From contig NZ_BMYS01000003.1 of NCBI RefSeq assembly GCF_014652395.1, forward strand, positions 152,686 through 216,685: a DNA stretch of 64,000 bases. Reading direction: 5' to 3'. Under the pieces are notes generated by a model. That model was not told the origin of the DNA, ran no database searches, and saw only the letters and a list, made by a program, of their open reading frames with translations. The DNA is from Advenella faeciporci (GTDB lineage Bacteria; Pseudomonadota; Gammaproteobacteria; Burkholderiales; Burkholderiaceae_B). Shown here in pieces: positions 35,965 through 45,085 of the stretch (the first letter of the stretch is position 1; each line of letters starts with the position of its first letter). The position numbers and the translations under genes are program-made.

Positions 35965-36901
35965 ATGACAGCAAACGCTCAAGACGTTTATTGATCAGTT
36001 CCTGTGGATCCATATTAACAACCTGACGCAATGCCTCGCTTAGGGCACGACGCAGGGTTCGTGACATGGCAGTGACATCACGATGCGCACCACCAACAGG
36101 TTCGGGCACAACACGATCGATCAGACCCAGCTCAAGCAAACGGTTGGCCGTGATTGACAGGGCCTCGGCGGCAACAGGAGCCTTTTCAGCACTGCGCCAT
36201 AGAATGGAAGCGCAGCCTTCGGGTGAAATGACACTGTAAGTGGAATATTGAAGCATTTGCACCACGTCACCCACTGCAATGGCCAAAGCACCACCCGAAC
36301 CGCCTTCACCAATAATGGTGGCAATAATAGGCACTTTGAGTTCTGCCATGGCATACAGATTATGACCAATGGCTTCAGACTGGCCACGCTCCTCGGCATC
36401 GATGCCCGGATAAGCACCCGGAGTGTCCACAAAAGTGAAGACGGGCAAATTGAATTTCTCGGCCAGGCGCATTAAACGCAATGCCTTGCGATAGCCTTCG
36501 GGACGTGGCATGCCAAAATTACGCCTGGCGCGCTCTTTGGTGTCGCGCCCTTTCTGGTGACCGATAACCATGCAGGCCTCGCCATTAAAACGCGCAAGCC
36601 CGCCCACAATGGCCTGGTCATCCTTGAACATCCGGTCACCGTGTAATTCATGAAAATCGGTAAATATTTCACGAATGTAGTCAAAAGTGTAAGGGCGTTG
36701 GGGATGACGTGCCACCAAGGCTGTTTGCCAAGGGGTAAGCTTGGCATAAATATTGGTGGTCAACGCTTCGCTTTTTTGCTGCAAACGCCCGATTTCTTCT
36801 GAGATATCTACGGCTGAATCAGAAGACACATGACGCAGCTGTTCAATTTTTTGCTCAAGCTCGGCAATGGGTTTTTCAAAGTCTAAAAATGTAAATTTCA
36901 T
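35945..36901 (-). CDS. accA: acetyl-CoA carboxylase carboxyltransferase subunit alpha
   Basis: Protein of 318 aa, the standard AccA length. Opening [22 protein letters not shown] and the carboxyltransferase core [23 protein letters not shown] string (here [19 protein letters not shown]), [22 protein letters not shown] and [12 protein letters not shown] are present. With AccD it moves the carboxyl group from carboxybiotin to acetyl-CoA, the first committed step of fatty acid synthesis. Lies between alkA-like and tilS genes in the conserved betaproteobacterial order. Confidence 0.97.
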   Translation of the reverse strand: MKFTFLDFEKPIAELEQKIEQLRHVSSDSAVDISEEIGRLQQKSEALTTNIYAKLTPWQTALVARHPQRPYTFDYIREIFTDFHELHGDRMFKDDQAIVGGLARFNGEACMVIGHQKGRDTKERARRNFGMPRPEGYRKALRLMRLAEKFNLPVFTFVDTPGAYPGIDAEERGQSEAIGHNLYAMAELKVPIIATIIGEGGSGGALAIAVGDVVQMLQYSTYSVISPEGCASILWRSAEKAPVAAEALSITANRLLELGLIDRVVPEPVGGAHRDVTAMSRTLRRALSEALRQVVNMDPQELINKRLERLLSYGRVQE

Positions 36902-36939
36902 GGTTTTTGATTTTAATATGAATCTGGCTGGAAGTGGGC

Positions 36940-37584
36940 TTATTCGGCAACGGATTCCTGGCTACGCCATAAATACCAGGTTGCCACTGTTCGCCAGGGT
37001 TGCCACGTTTGCGCCACCTCTCTGGCTTCATAGCGGGATACAGGCTCTCCACTAAAATAATGTATTGAGATTGCCTTTAACAGCCTTGGGTCATCTAAAG
37101 GTAAAACATCTGGTCTATGCAGGTTGAATATTAAAAACATTTCTGCCGTCCAGCGACCTATGCCACGAATGCTGCACAGCTCATCAACAATTTCTTCATC
37201 GCTCATTTTAGACCATTTTGCCGGATGCACCTTCTTTTCATTGAAATGCATGGCTAAATCCAGAATGTATTCCGATTTCCTTTTTGCCAGACCGGCAGCC
37301 CTAAGCTGCTCGACATCATATTCCAAAACCTTGGCCGGTGCAGGACGACTGCCACACAGGGCGGTAAATTTTTTCCAGGTCGCTTCAGCGGTATTGACAG
37401 ACACCTGTTGCCCTACAATGGCACGCGCCAATGTAACGAAAGGCGTTTTGTTGCTGGCCAGCCAGACACCATCATGGTCGGGAATGATCTTACGCAAAAT
37501 GCGGTCCCGTTTCATTAAATAGTTAACCGCCTCATCCCAGTAATCAGGCTTACAGGCCTGCTGGGGGAGTATTGCTTGTGTCAT
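36940..37584 (-). CDS. DNA-3-methyladenine glycosylase II (HhH family)
   Basis: Protein of 214 aa of the AlkA/MAG helix-hairpin-helix superfamily. [22 protein letters not shown] is the helix typical of the family; the hairpin is [18 protein letters not shown] and the catalytic Asp lies in [10 protein letters not shown]. It lacks the N-terminal domain of E. coli AlkA, like the short enzymes of other betaproteobacteria. Excises alkylated purines. It sits 38 bp upstream of accA and 9 bp downstream of cysS on the same strand. Confidence 0.9.
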   Translation of the reverse strand: MTQAILPQQACKPDYWDEAVNYLMKRDRILRKIIPDHDGVWLASNKTPFVTLARAIVGQQVSVNTAEATWKKFTALCGSRPAPAKVLEYDVEQLRAAGLAKRKSEYILDLAMHFNEKKVHPAKWSKMSDEEIVDELCSIRGIGRWTAEMFLIFNLHRPDVLPLDDPRLLKAISIHYFSGEPVSRYEAREVAQTWQPWRTVATWYLWRSQESVAE

Positions 37585-37593
37585 TTTTTACCC

Positions 37594-39045
37594 CTATATC
37601 CTGCGCCATTGCGTCAGTCCACCCGGTTTATCTTCCAGTTCAACACCAGCTTCTTTAAGCGTATTGCGAATCTGGTCAGCCAGGACAAAATCCTTGTCTT
37701 TTTTGGCCTGCAAACGCTGCTCAACCATGGCATTGACCTGGTCTTCATTAAGCACGGCCAACTCGGCAGCCTCACGGTTTTTACGGGTATAACGCGTAAC
37801 CGAACGCAAATAGGTTTCAGGATCGTGTGATAACAAGCCCAGTACAGCGCCCAAAGCCTTGATCTGGCCCGCCAGTTCTTTTGACCGCAGGCGATTGGCT
37901 TCGGTAGCCATTTCAAACAGCACCGAAACTGCAACCGCCGTGTTGAAGTCATCGTCCATGGCGGCCCTGAAAGCGGCTGCGTAGCTGGAAGACCAGTCTA
38001 TCTCAGCTTCCTGTACGCCCACATTGTTAAGTGTCTGGTAAATGCGATCAATGGCGGCCTGGGCATCGAACAGGTTGTCAGGCGTGAAGTTTTGTGGACT
38101 GCGGTAATGGTTGCGCACAATAAAAAAGCGTAGCATTTCGGCTTCACGCAAATTCCACTCGTAGTCAGCCGACTCACTGGCCGCTTCAGGGGCACCCACG
38201 GTTTGCCGAATGGTACGGAAGTTACCCAATGACTTCGACATTTTGTCGTTATCCACCATTAAAGGACCGCAATGCATCCAGAAATTGGCCAGACTGCCGC
38301 CATAGGCACCTTCGGTCTGAGCTATTTCATTTTCATGGTGAGGAAATTTCAGGTCGGGACCGCCCCCATGGATATCCAGGGGCAAGCCCAGCAATTCTTT
38401 ACTCATGGCCGAGCATTCGATGTGCCAGCCCGGGCGCCCAAACCCGTAGGGGGACTCCCATTTGGAGTCATCAGGCTCCTCTTCCTTGGCCGATTTCCAA
38501 AGGACAAAATCAAGCGGATCTTGCTTGCTGGAAGAAACCGCCACCCGCTCACCTGCACGCATATCGTCCAATGAACGGCCAGACAGTTTGCCATAGCCGT
38601 CAAATTTACGGACTGCAAAATTCACATCACCATCATCAGACTGATAGGCCAGGCCCTTGTCTTGCAAACGCTGGATGATTTCAAGCATGCCCGGCACGTG
38701 CAAGGTGGCACGGGGTTCGTGATCGGGCGACTGAACACCCAACGCCCGCTCATCGGCATGCATGGCATCAGTATAAAAACCGGTCACCTCAGCCAGGGTT
38801 TTATTGGTGGCTACCGCTTTGCGAATGATTTTATCGTCGATATCGGTAATGTTACGCACATAGGTAACTTCGTATCCCTTTTCCCGCAACCAGCGCTGCA
38901 CAACATCAAAGCTGACCAGCATCCGGGCATGGCCCAGATGGCAATAGTCATACACTGTCATCCCGCATACATACATGCGCACCTTATTGGGCTCAACCGT
39001 CTTGAACGGCTCTTTCGTACGGGATAAAGAGTTATAGATATGCAT
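37594..39045 (-). CDS. cysS: cysteinyl-tRNA synthetase
   Basis: Protein of 483 aa. Class I motifs HLGH (in [11 protein letters not shown]) and KMSKS ([12 protein letters not shown]) are present. The zinc site that reads cysteine is formed by Cys in YVCGMTVYD, Cys in HIECSAMS, and HHENE in [15 protein letters not shown]. The length is typical. A bulged dyad (39108-39117 with 39140-39148) lies in the 194-bp gap shared with the divergent TPR gene. Confidence 0.97.
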   Translation of the reverse strand: MHIYNSLSRTKEPFKTVEPNKVRMYVCGMTVYDYCHLGHARMLVSFDVVQRWLREKGYEVTYVRNITDIDDKIIRKAVATNKTLAEVTGFYTDAMHADERALGVQSPDHEPRATLHVPGMLEIIQRLQDKGLAYQSDDGDVNFAVRKFDGYGKLSGRSLDDMRAGERVAVSSSKQDPLDFVLWKSAKEEEPDDSKWESPYGFGRPGWHIECSAMSKELLGLPLDIHGGGPDLKFPHHENEIAQTEGAYGGSLANFWMHCGPLMVDNDKMSKSLGNFRTIRQTVGAPEAASESADYEWNLREAEMLRFFIVRNHYRSPQNFTPDNLFDAQAAIDRIYQTLNNVGVQEAEIDWSSSYAAAFRAAMDDDFNTAVAVSVLFEMATEANRLRSKELAGQIKALGAVLGLLSHDPETYLRSVTRYTRKNREAAELAVLNEDQVNAMVEQRLQAKKDKDFVLADQIRNTLKEAGVELEDKPGGLTQWRRI

Positions 39046-39239
39046 AGAAAAAAGAAACAGAAAATCATCCGGAAAAAATGACGGATGCAGTTAATCGAAG
39101 AATTTAATCAGGTTCAGTGAGAGTTTAATACGTTCTAATCTGAACTGAGGCTAAAATACGCAATATCAGAAGTATAGCAATTCCATCTGCATATCTGCAC
39201 CTGGTTTAATTTATGGATCAATTATTTTTTGGATGATCA

Positions 39240-39872
39240 GTGAGACAACGATTAAATTTTTTCAAATGGGCCGGTATCGCTGCAATTTCACTATTCATGC
39301 ATGGAGCAAGCGCACAAGAATTATCTGCCAGCAAACCCGACGGTGGCTGGCAGGCGCTGGCGGATGTACTGAAAAAGCTTGAGCCCTCGGTTGACACTTC
39401 CATTCCCGAAACGCCGGTACAGGCCAGCATTCGCATCAACCAGCTCATTGCCAGCGGAAAATTCCAGCAGGCCCTGGATGAAATTGAAAAAAAACAGCCA
39501 ACGGTTTCTTATATGGAACAACCCGGTACCGATGTGCAGCTGCGTTTCTTGCGCGCACGTGCCTTAACCGGACTGGGAAGAACCGCCGAAGCCATTGACG
39601 TTTACCAGGACATGACCGGCAAATATCCTGAGCTTGCCGAACCCTGGAACAATATGGCCACCCTGCAACTGAAGGCAGGCTTGCTGGATCAGGCGTATGA
39701 ATCCCTGAAAATGGCCATTGGCATCAATCCCAAATACGGGATCGCCCATCGCAATCTGGGTCTGGTTCAGCTCATCATGGCCAACCATTCTTTTGACCAG
39801 GCCGTACAAAACGGTGTAGCCAGTGCCGCGAAACAGGCTGCGGCAACCAAACAAATCATCAATGGAAACTAA
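39240..39872 (+). CDS. periplasmic TPR-repeat protein
   Basis: Protein of 210 aa beginning with GTG at 39240; there is no in-frame upstream ATG. Residues 1-28 form a signal peptide ([22 protein letters not shown]) with likely cleavage before QELS. TPR-like helices occupy about 95-190 ([63 protein letters not shown]). No catalytic residues. It lies 2 bp from the cyclophilin gene, a pairing found in related bacteria, so an envelope scaffold or chaperone role is plausible. Confidence 0.85.
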   Translation: MRQRLNFFKWAGIAAISLFMHGASAQELSASKPDGGWQALADVLKKLEPSVDTSIPETPVQASIRINQLIASGKFQQALDEIEKKQPTVSYMEQPGTDVQLRFLRARALTGLGRTAEAIDVYQDMTGKYPELAEPWNNMATLQLKAGLLDQAYESLKMAIGINPKYGIAHRNLGLVQLIMANHSFDQAVQNGVASAAKQAAATKQIINGN

Positions 39873-39874
39873 GC

Positions 39875-40501
39875 ATGCATTTATTTTCCGGGGCAAGCCT
39901 GCTTGCCCGTTCACTAGTATTGCTAAGTGGGCTGGCCATGGTGCCTGCTTCACTGGCTGCTGAAACCTCACCATCAACAAAGGAATCAACAATGAGCACA
40001 CTACCCCGTGTCAAACTGGAAACCAATCACGGCGATATCGTTATTGAACTGAATACCGAAAAAGCCCCCGTTACTGCAGAAAACTTTCTGGGCTATGTCA
40101 AGGAAGGCTTCTATGACAACGTTATTTTTCACCGCGTCATTAAAAACTTCATGATCCAGGGTGGCGGCATGCAACCGGGCATGAAAGAAAAAAACACCCG
40201 TGCACCCATCAACAACGAAGCCAACAACGGCCTGAAAAACGACAAATACACCATTGCCATGGCGCGCACCAACGACCCGCACTCTGCCTCGGCCCAGTTT
40301 TTCATTAACTCGAATAACAACGATTTCCTGAACCATACAGCACCTACCGCACAAGGCTGGGGCTATGCCGTTTTCGGTAAAGTAGTGGAAGGTACTGAAG
40401 TTGTTGACCAGATTGAAAAAGTAAAAACCGGCAATCGTGGCTTCCACCAGGATGTCCCGGTTGATGACGTGGTTATCCAGAAAGCAAGCATCGTTGAATA
40501 A
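39875..40501 (+). CDS. peptidyl-prolyl cis-trans isomerase, cyclophilin type
   Basis: Protein of 208 aa with a signal peptide ([22 protein letters not shown]) followed by a complete cyclophilin domain ([56 protein letters not shown]). An internal ATG at 39992 has a very good AAAGGA site 7 nt upstream and begins [20 protein letters not shown], exactly like a cytoplasmic PpiB. The gene could therefore make a periplasmic form and a 169-aa cytoplasmic form. Its end abuts lpxH. Confidence 0.92.
   Translation: MHLFSGASLLARSLVLLSGLAMVPASLAAETSPSTKESTMSTLPRVKLETNHGDIVIELNTEKAPVTAENFLGYVKEGFYDNVIFHRVIKNFMIQGGGMQPGMKEKNTRAPINNEANNGLKNDKYTIAMARTNDPHSASAQFFINSNNNDFLNHTAPTAQGWGYAVFGKVVEGTEVVDQIEKVKTGNRGFHQDVPVDDVVIQKASIVE
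39992..40501 (+). CDS. ppiB: possible internal-start cytoplasmic PpiB form of the cyclophilin
   Basis: Same frame as the gene above, starting at the internal ATG. AAAGGAATCAACAATG is a better initiation site than the one at 39875. The 169-aa product would lack the signal peptide and match PpiB in length and start. Whether one or both forms are made cannot be decided from sequence. Confidence 0.5.
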   Translation: MSTLPRVKLETNHGDIVIELNTEKAPVTAENFLGYVKEGFYDNVIFHRVIKNFMIQGGGMQPGMKEKNTRAPINNEANNGLKNDKYTIAMARTNDPHSASAQFFINSNNNDFLNHTAPTAQGWGYAVFGKVVEGTEVVDQIEKVKTGNRGFHQDVPVDDVVIQKASIVE

Positions 40502-41291
40502 GCTTTCACTTGACGGAACCCTCTGGCTCGCCTCGGATATTCATCTGGGCGAGCATATCCCCAGAACCAGACAGGCTTTTTATGCTTTCCTGGACAGTGC
40601 GCGGGCCCATGCCAATGCACTGGTACTGGCCGGGGATATTTTTGATTTCTGGGCCGGTGACGACATTGCCCTGAAATCATCCGAACCCTGGCTGCAAGAA
40701 GCACTTGACCAACTCAAAAAAACAGCCACCCACATTCCCTTGTATTTAATGCATGGCAACCGCGATTTTCTTATCCGGCACAAACTGGCCAAACAGATAA
40801 ACGCTACCCTTCTGGCAGACACGGTTATTATAGAATCGGCAGCCGGCCCCATCCGTCTTAGTCACGGAGATGAATACTGCACCGACGATCCGGCTTACCA
40901 GCGTTTCAGAAAAATCGTGCATAACCCCTTGATCCAGGCCACTTTTCTTGCCCTGCCGCGCCGTTTGCGTCACCGTCTTGCCAGCCATATACGCAGCCAA
41001 AGCAAAAATTCGCACGCCTTTAAAAACGACACCATGGTCGACGTGTCTTCAAGCGCCATAAAGCAGGCCTTCCTTGAAAACACCCAGGTTCGTACCCTGA
41101 TCCATGGCCACACCCACATGCCAGGCCATCACACCCTTATGCTTCATGGTGCCCTCTATGAACGCTGGGTCTTGCCCGATTGGGAATATGACCACGAACC
41201 GGTTCGCGGTGGCTATATAGAAATAAAAAAAAGCGGTGTCTGTTTACACCGCTTTGACTTGCCTGCCAACGCCCAAAGCGTGGCAAATTAA
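40494..41291 (+). CDS. lpxH: UDP-2,3-diacylglucosamine diphosphatase
   Basis: LpxH cuts UDP-2,3-diacylglucosamine to lipid X and UMP in lipid A synthesis. Metal-site motifs are all present: [31 protein letters not shown] and [10 protein letters not shown]. The TTG at 40494 overlaps the cyclophilin stop and gives the usual short N-terminus before WLASDIHLG; an ATG at 40464 or GTG at 40437 would lengthen it without a ribosome-binding site. About 265 aa. The last 20 codons carry a terminator for the opposite strand. Confidence 0.92.
   Translation: MNKLSLDGTLWLASDIHLGEHIPRTRQAFYAFLDSARAHANALVLAGDIFDFWAGDDIALKSSEPWLQEALDQLKKTATHIPLYLMHGNRDFLIRHKLAKQINATLLADTVIIESAAGPIRLSHGDEYCTDDPAYQRFRKIVHNPLIQATFLALPRRLRHRLASHIRSQSKNSHAFKNDTMVDVSSSAIKQAFLENTQVRTLIHGHTHMPGHHTLMLHGALYERWVLPDWEYDHEPVRGGYIEIKKSGVCLHRFDLPANAQSVAN
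41225..41255 (-). terminator. terminator of the paaG-like operon inside lpxH
   Basis: On the minus strand AAAGCGGTGT (41255-41246) and ACACCGCTTT (41239-41230) form a perfect 10-bp stem with a 6-nt loop, followed by T residues (plus-strand A-run 41225-41229). It ends the leftward operon about 43 bp after its stop codon and lies in the last codons of lpxH. Confidence 0.85.
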
Positions 41292-41297
41292 CAAAGA

Positions 41298-42098
41298 CTA
41301 GGCACCCTGAAACACAGGAGGCCGTTTTTCGATAAAGGCGACAGAGCCCTCGCGATAATCTTTGGTTGCCCCCATTTCCCGCTGCAATTCGGTTTCCAGG
41401 TCAAGCTGCTGCTCCAGTGAGTTTTCACTACTGGCATAAATCGCCTGCTTGGTAGCCGCCAGGGCTTTGGTGGCCCCATTCAACAGGGTTTGATGCATTT
41501 GCGCCATTTCTTCCTGCAAAGATGCATCGGGGATGCATTTCCATATCATTCCCCATGCAAGCGCCTGCTGGGCAGAAATAGGCTGAGCCAGCATAGAGGC
41601 CGCCATGGCACGCTGTGTTCCAATCAGACGCGGCAAAAAGTGGGTTGACCCGGCATCGGGAATTAAACCGATTTTGGCAAACGCCTGAATGAATTTGGCT
41701 GACTCGACGGCATAAATAATGTCACAGGCCAGCACCAGGCTAAACCCGGCACCGGCAGCCACCCCATTAACAAAGCATACGACCGGCACGGGCAAGGCAC
41801 GCAAGCGCAAAACCAGCGGCTTGTAATTTTTTTCAAGGCTTTCACCCAAATCCCGCACTTCACCCGGTTGCAGGGGTTTACGCTCACTTAAGTCCTGACC
41901 GGCACAAAAACCCCGCCCGGCTCCGGTCAAAATGACGCCGCGCAAATCCACCCGGGACTCCAGCAGGGAAAGGACATCCTTAAGCTCATCATGCATTTGT
42001 GAAGTGAAGCTGTTTAACCGCTCGGGCCGGTTAAGGGTAATGTAAGCCACGCCTTCGCGATAAGCAAACAGAATGGTTTCATATGACTTGGCAATCAT
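41298..42098 (-). CDS. enoyl-CoA hydratase/isomerase, PaaG-like
   Basis: Protein of 266 aa of the crotonase fold. The oxyanion-hole strings are ILTGAGRGFCAGQDLSERK and FVNGVAAGAGFSLVLACD; KIGLIPDAGSTHFLPRLIG is the PaaG signature, where the acidic Asp replaces one Glu of classical hydratases. In phenylacetate degradation PaaG isomerises the ring epoxide to oxepin-CoA and also shifts double bonds. No other paa gene is near, so here it is more likely an enoyl-CoA isomerase of the local acyl-CoA pathway. Overlaps the upstream dehydrogenase gene by 4 nt (ATGA). Confidence 0.88.
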   Translation of the reverse strand: MIAKSYETILFAYREGVAYITLNRPERLNSFTSQMHDELKDVLSLLESRVDLRGVILTGAGRGFCAGQDLSERKPLQPGEVRDLGESLEKNYKPLVLRLRALPVPVVCFVNGVAAGAGFSLVLACDIIYAVESAKFIQAFAKIGLIPDAGSTHFLPRLIGTQRAMAASMLAQPISAQQALAWGMIWKCIPDASLQEEMAQMHQTLLNGATKALAATKQAIYASSENSLEQQLDLETELQREMGATKDYREGSVAFIEKRPPVFQGA

Positions 42099-43207
42099 TC
42101 CAGTGCCTCCAGCTGTTTCAGGTGATACTTGGTATCGCCCAGTAAATAATCAATAAATATCAGGCGTTTGAAATAATCGCCCACTTCAAGTTCATGGGTC
42201 ATACCCATGCCACCATGCAGCTGCACGGCACTCTCCCCAATAAAACGGCCCGCCATCGCCACCTTGATCTTGGCCGAAGACAGCATGCGACGCTTTTTAT
42301 CCTGGTCAGGCTCGCCTGCCCCGGCCGCAGCCACATAAGCCATCGACAAAGCCACTTCTTTCTGGATGTACATATCAGCCAGACGGTGTTGCAGCACCTG
42401 GAACTGGGCCAGCGGCTTGCCAAATTGCTGACGGGTTTTAAGATAATCAACCGTGATTTGCAGCAGATAATCCATCGCACCGGCGGCATGGGCACACAAG
42501 GCAACAATACCGTCATCCAGCCCCTGGTTGAGCAACTGCAAGGCAGCCTCACCGCTTGCCAGCAAAGCGGTTTCATCAAGCCGCACCCCATCAAAATCCA
42601 CATTGCCGCAGCGGCTGCCATCCATGGTGGGGTAGTCGTTAATGACAATTCCTTCCACGTCTGCCGGCACCACCAGCAAGACCAGTTCATTATTGAGCAA
42701 AGCGCTAACCACAAAGGCATGGGCGGCACCGGCATGCCATACCGCCTGTTTCTGTCCAGACAGCGCCAACTGGCCATCCTGGCTAACCACCTGTGTGCCA
42801 ATGTTTGCCAGATTGTCGCTACGCTGGCCTTCCTGGTACGCCAGGCTGAAAATGACCTGTCCACTGGCAATTGCACTTAAGTATTGCTGCTTGACCGCTT
42901 CGTTGTTGCTGTTGGCCAGAATTCTGGCACAAATAACCGCGCTGGGCACAACCGGCTCTGAAACAAGGCCACGGCCCAGTTCCTGATGAATCGCCAGCAA
43001 GGAAGCTGCCGACTCACCAAAACCGTCATACTCGGCCGGCACGCTCAGGCCCAGTACGCCCAATTCAGCCAGGGTGTTCCAGCTATTGCCGTCCAGTTCA
43101 TTGTTCTGCTGGCGCTGGCGCCGTTTTTCAAAACTCCAGTCTTCTTTGACTACCCTGCCCAGGCTTTCCGCCAGCATTTGCTGCTCTTGACTATATGCAA
43201 AATCCAT
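42095..43207 (-). CDS. acyl-CoA dehydrogenase small subunit, PimD-like
   Basis: Protein of 370 aa; ATG at 43207 follows GGAGA. Acyl-CoA dehydrogenase fold with the C-terminal AVQLHGGMGMTHELEVGDYFKRL. The usual catalytic YEGTSE string is absent at its C-terminus (it ends FIDYLLGDTKYHLKQLEALE), as expected of the small partner in an alpha2-beta2 enzyme. It follows the large-subunit gene by 48 bp. PimC/PimD of pimelate degradation and the FadE pairs of steroid degraders are the models. Confidence 0.88.
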   Translation of the reverse strand: MDFAYSQEQQMLAESLGRVVKEDWSFEKRRQRQQNNELDGNSWNTLAELGVLGLSVPAEYDGFGESAASLLAIHQELGRGLVSEPVVPSAVICARILANSNNEAVKQQYLSAIASGQVIFSLAYQEGQRSDNLANIGTQVVSQDGQLALSGQKQAVWHAGAAHAFVVSALLNNELVLLVVPADVEGIVINDYPTMDGSRCGNVDFDGVRLDETALLASGEAALQLLNQGLDDGIVALCAHAAGAMDYLLQITVDYLKTRQQFGKPLAQFQVLQHRLADMYIQKEVALSMAYVAAAGAGEPDQDKKRRMLSSAKIKVAMAGRFIGESAVQLHGGMGMTHELEVGDYFKRLIFIDYLLGDTKYHLKQLEALE

Positions 43208-43255
43208 TATTTTCTCCAATATCCCTTAGTTCTTTGTTGTACGTTCCACAAGTGC

Positions 43256-44446
43256 TCACACATCCAGAATCTGCTTGGCAATAATGGATTTCTGAACTTC
43301 TGTGGTGCCACCATAAATGGTGGTTTTGCGCATATCGAAATAGTTGGCCGATGCGGCTGCCGCAAACGGGTGGCCGGGACCAAAAACGTCCTCGCCGGCC
43401 TCCAGCCATGATGGACTATAAGGCCAGCTGTTCAGGCCCATTACCTCTAGCTGCAGGCGTGCCAGATCCTGCTGGATTTCCGAACCACGGATTTTCAGGA
43501 CTGATGCCTGTGGGCCAGGCCCTTGCGTACTGTCTGCCGCCACGCGCAGCAACATCATTTCCAGGGAAAGAATATCCGCCTCGATCAGGGATATCTGGTC
43601 TTTCATGCGAACATCCTGGCTGGCCGGCTTGCCATTCCATTGCACCTCGGCCGCCAGGTTTTTAAGGATCTGCAACTCGCGATAACACAGACCGATACCG
43701 GCAATACCTGTACGCTCGTGACCCAACAAATACTTGGCATAGGTCCAGCCTTCGTTTTCATTACCCACCAGGTTTTCATAAGGGACTTTGACATCTTCCA
43801 GCCAAACCTCATTCACATCATGTCCGCCATCCAGCGTTTTGATGGGGCGCACCGTCACGCCAGGCTGACGCATGTCAATCAACAGCATGGAAATACCACA
43901 CTGAGGCTTGGCATCAGGGTCTGTGCGAACCAGGCAGAACATCCAATCAGCATACTGACCAAGCGTCGTCCAGGTTTTTTGTCCGTTAACCACATACCCT
44001 TCGGGGGTTTTCTCGGCACGGGTTTTCAGTGAGGCCAGGTCTGAACCTGAGCCCGGCTCCGAATACCCCTGGCACCACCAGTCTTCGATTCTTAACATGC
44101 GGGGCAAAAAGCGCTGCCGCATTTCAGGACTGGCGTATTTCATTAAGACAGGGCCAATCATGCTTAGGCCAAATGGCAACAAACGGGGAGCGCCCCCCTT
44201 AAAGCTTTCAATTTCAAAAATCAGTTTTTGCAATGCGTTCCAGCCGGTACCACCGAACTCAACCGGCCAGCTGGGCGCACCCCAGCCATGATCATCCAGC
44301 GCACGATGCCAGCGGATGTAATCATTGTTATCCAGTCTTTGGTGTTTGAACACCTTGTCTTTAATATCCTGGGGCAAGGCGTTTGCCACAAACTGCCTGA
44401 CCTCTTCCCGAAATGCAATATCTTCCTGCGTTAAATTCAGATCCAT
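43256..44446 (-). CDS. acyl-CoA dehydrogenase large subunit, PimC-like
   Basis: Protein of 396 aa. FAD/substrate strings include WWCQGYSEPGSGSDLASLKT and a C-terminal RKTTIYGGTTEVQKSIIAKQ, matching the large subunit of heteromeric enzymes such as PimC and mycobacterial FadE proteins. Expected to oxidise a dicarboxylyl-CoA, cyclic or branched acyl-CoA together with the small subunit. First gene of the leftward trio; divergent from the DUF35 gene. Confidence 0.88.
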   Translation of the reverse strand: MDLNLTQEDIAFREEVRQFVANALPQDIKDKVFKHQRLDNNDYIRWHRALDDHGWGAPSWPVEFGGTGWNALQKLIFEIESFKGGAPRLLPFGLSMIGPVLMKYASPEMRQRFLPRMLRIEDWWCQGYSEPGSGSDLASLKTRAEKTPEGYVVNGQKTWTTLGQYADWMFCLVRTDPDAKPQCGISMLLIDMRQPGVTVRPIKTLDGGHDVNEVWLEDVKVPYENLVGNENEGWTYAKYLLGHERTGIAGIGLCYRELQILKNLAAEVQWNGKPASQDVRMKDQISLIEADILSLEMMLLRVAADSTQGPGPQASVLKIRGSEIQQDLARLQLEVMGLNSWPYSPSWLEAGEDVFGPGHPFAAAASANYFDMRKTTIYGGTTEVQKSIIAKQILDV

Positions 44447-44693
44447 GATGTCCTCCGTTTTTTAATTCATGCTATGACACTACAAAAAACAAGGTTTCAC
44501 AATTTACATTTTTGGAACCCCCCATTCAAGGTAGACTGAACTGCAAAACCAGGCTGAACGCCTCGTATTAGTAGAAACCATCATTAAATCAGCCTTAAGA
44601 CAGGCTTCATAAAATCAAGATTGTCTTAAATTTCATATGAAGGAATACTGTTACTCACTATGGACACGTTATTATCACTTTACGAGAATTTTC

Positions 44694-45083
44694 ATGACGC
44701 AAAATAAAACACTAAGCGTGGGTGCCGAAAAGCATTACCACGATCAACTTGCACAGGGAAACTTCCTGATCCAGCGCTGCAACGACTGCAGCAAAAGCAT
44801 TTTCTTTCCCCGCATGGTCTGCCCGCACTGCGGTTCGGATGAGCTTGAATGGTACGCCCCTTCAGGCAAGGGAACCGTTTATTCGACCACCGTTGTACGC
44901 AGAAAGCCTGAAGCCGGTGGTGACTATAACGTTGCCCTGATCGACCTGGAAGAAGGCCCACGCATGATGGGGCATGTTGAAGGCATAGCGCCAGACGACG
45001 TCAAAATTGGACAAAAAGTACAGGCGGGCATTCGCCAGTCCGGTGACCAGAACATCATCATTTTCACACCAGCAGGAGCATAA
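44694..45083 (+). CDS. DUF35 zinc-ribbon/OB-fold acyl-CoA-associated protein
   Basis: Protein of 129 aa; the ATG at 44694 has GAGA upstream, whereas the frame opens at 44637. The N-terminal rubredoxin-like zinc ribbon is CNDCSKSIFFPRMVCPHCGS; the OB fold follows (GKGTVYSTTVVRRKPE). Family members serve as partners of thiolase-like enzymes, hydratases or HMG-CoA synthases and can present the acyl-CoA. The thiolase-like gene begins 2 bp after its stop, so the two very probably form a complex. Confidence 0.9.
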   Translation: MTQNKTLSVGAEKHYHDQLAQGNFLIQRCNDCSKSIFFPRMVCPHCGSDELEWYAPSGKGTVYSTTVVRRKPEAGGDYNVALIDLEEGPRMMGHVEGIAPDDVKIGQKVQAGIRQSGDQNIIIFTPAGA

Positions 45084-45085
45084 GA

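Noticed and set aside
39108..39148. Bulged dyad between cysS and the TPR gene as a T-box or other riboswitch
   Set aside because: Only 9 bp with a bulge and a 22-nt loop; no T-box or known riboswitch sequence is present, and T-boxes are not expected in this group.
41298..44446. Phenylacetate degradation cluster, suggested by the PaaG-like protein
   Set aside because: No paaABCDE oxygenase, paaK ligase or paaZ in the window; only the isomerase resembles that pathway.
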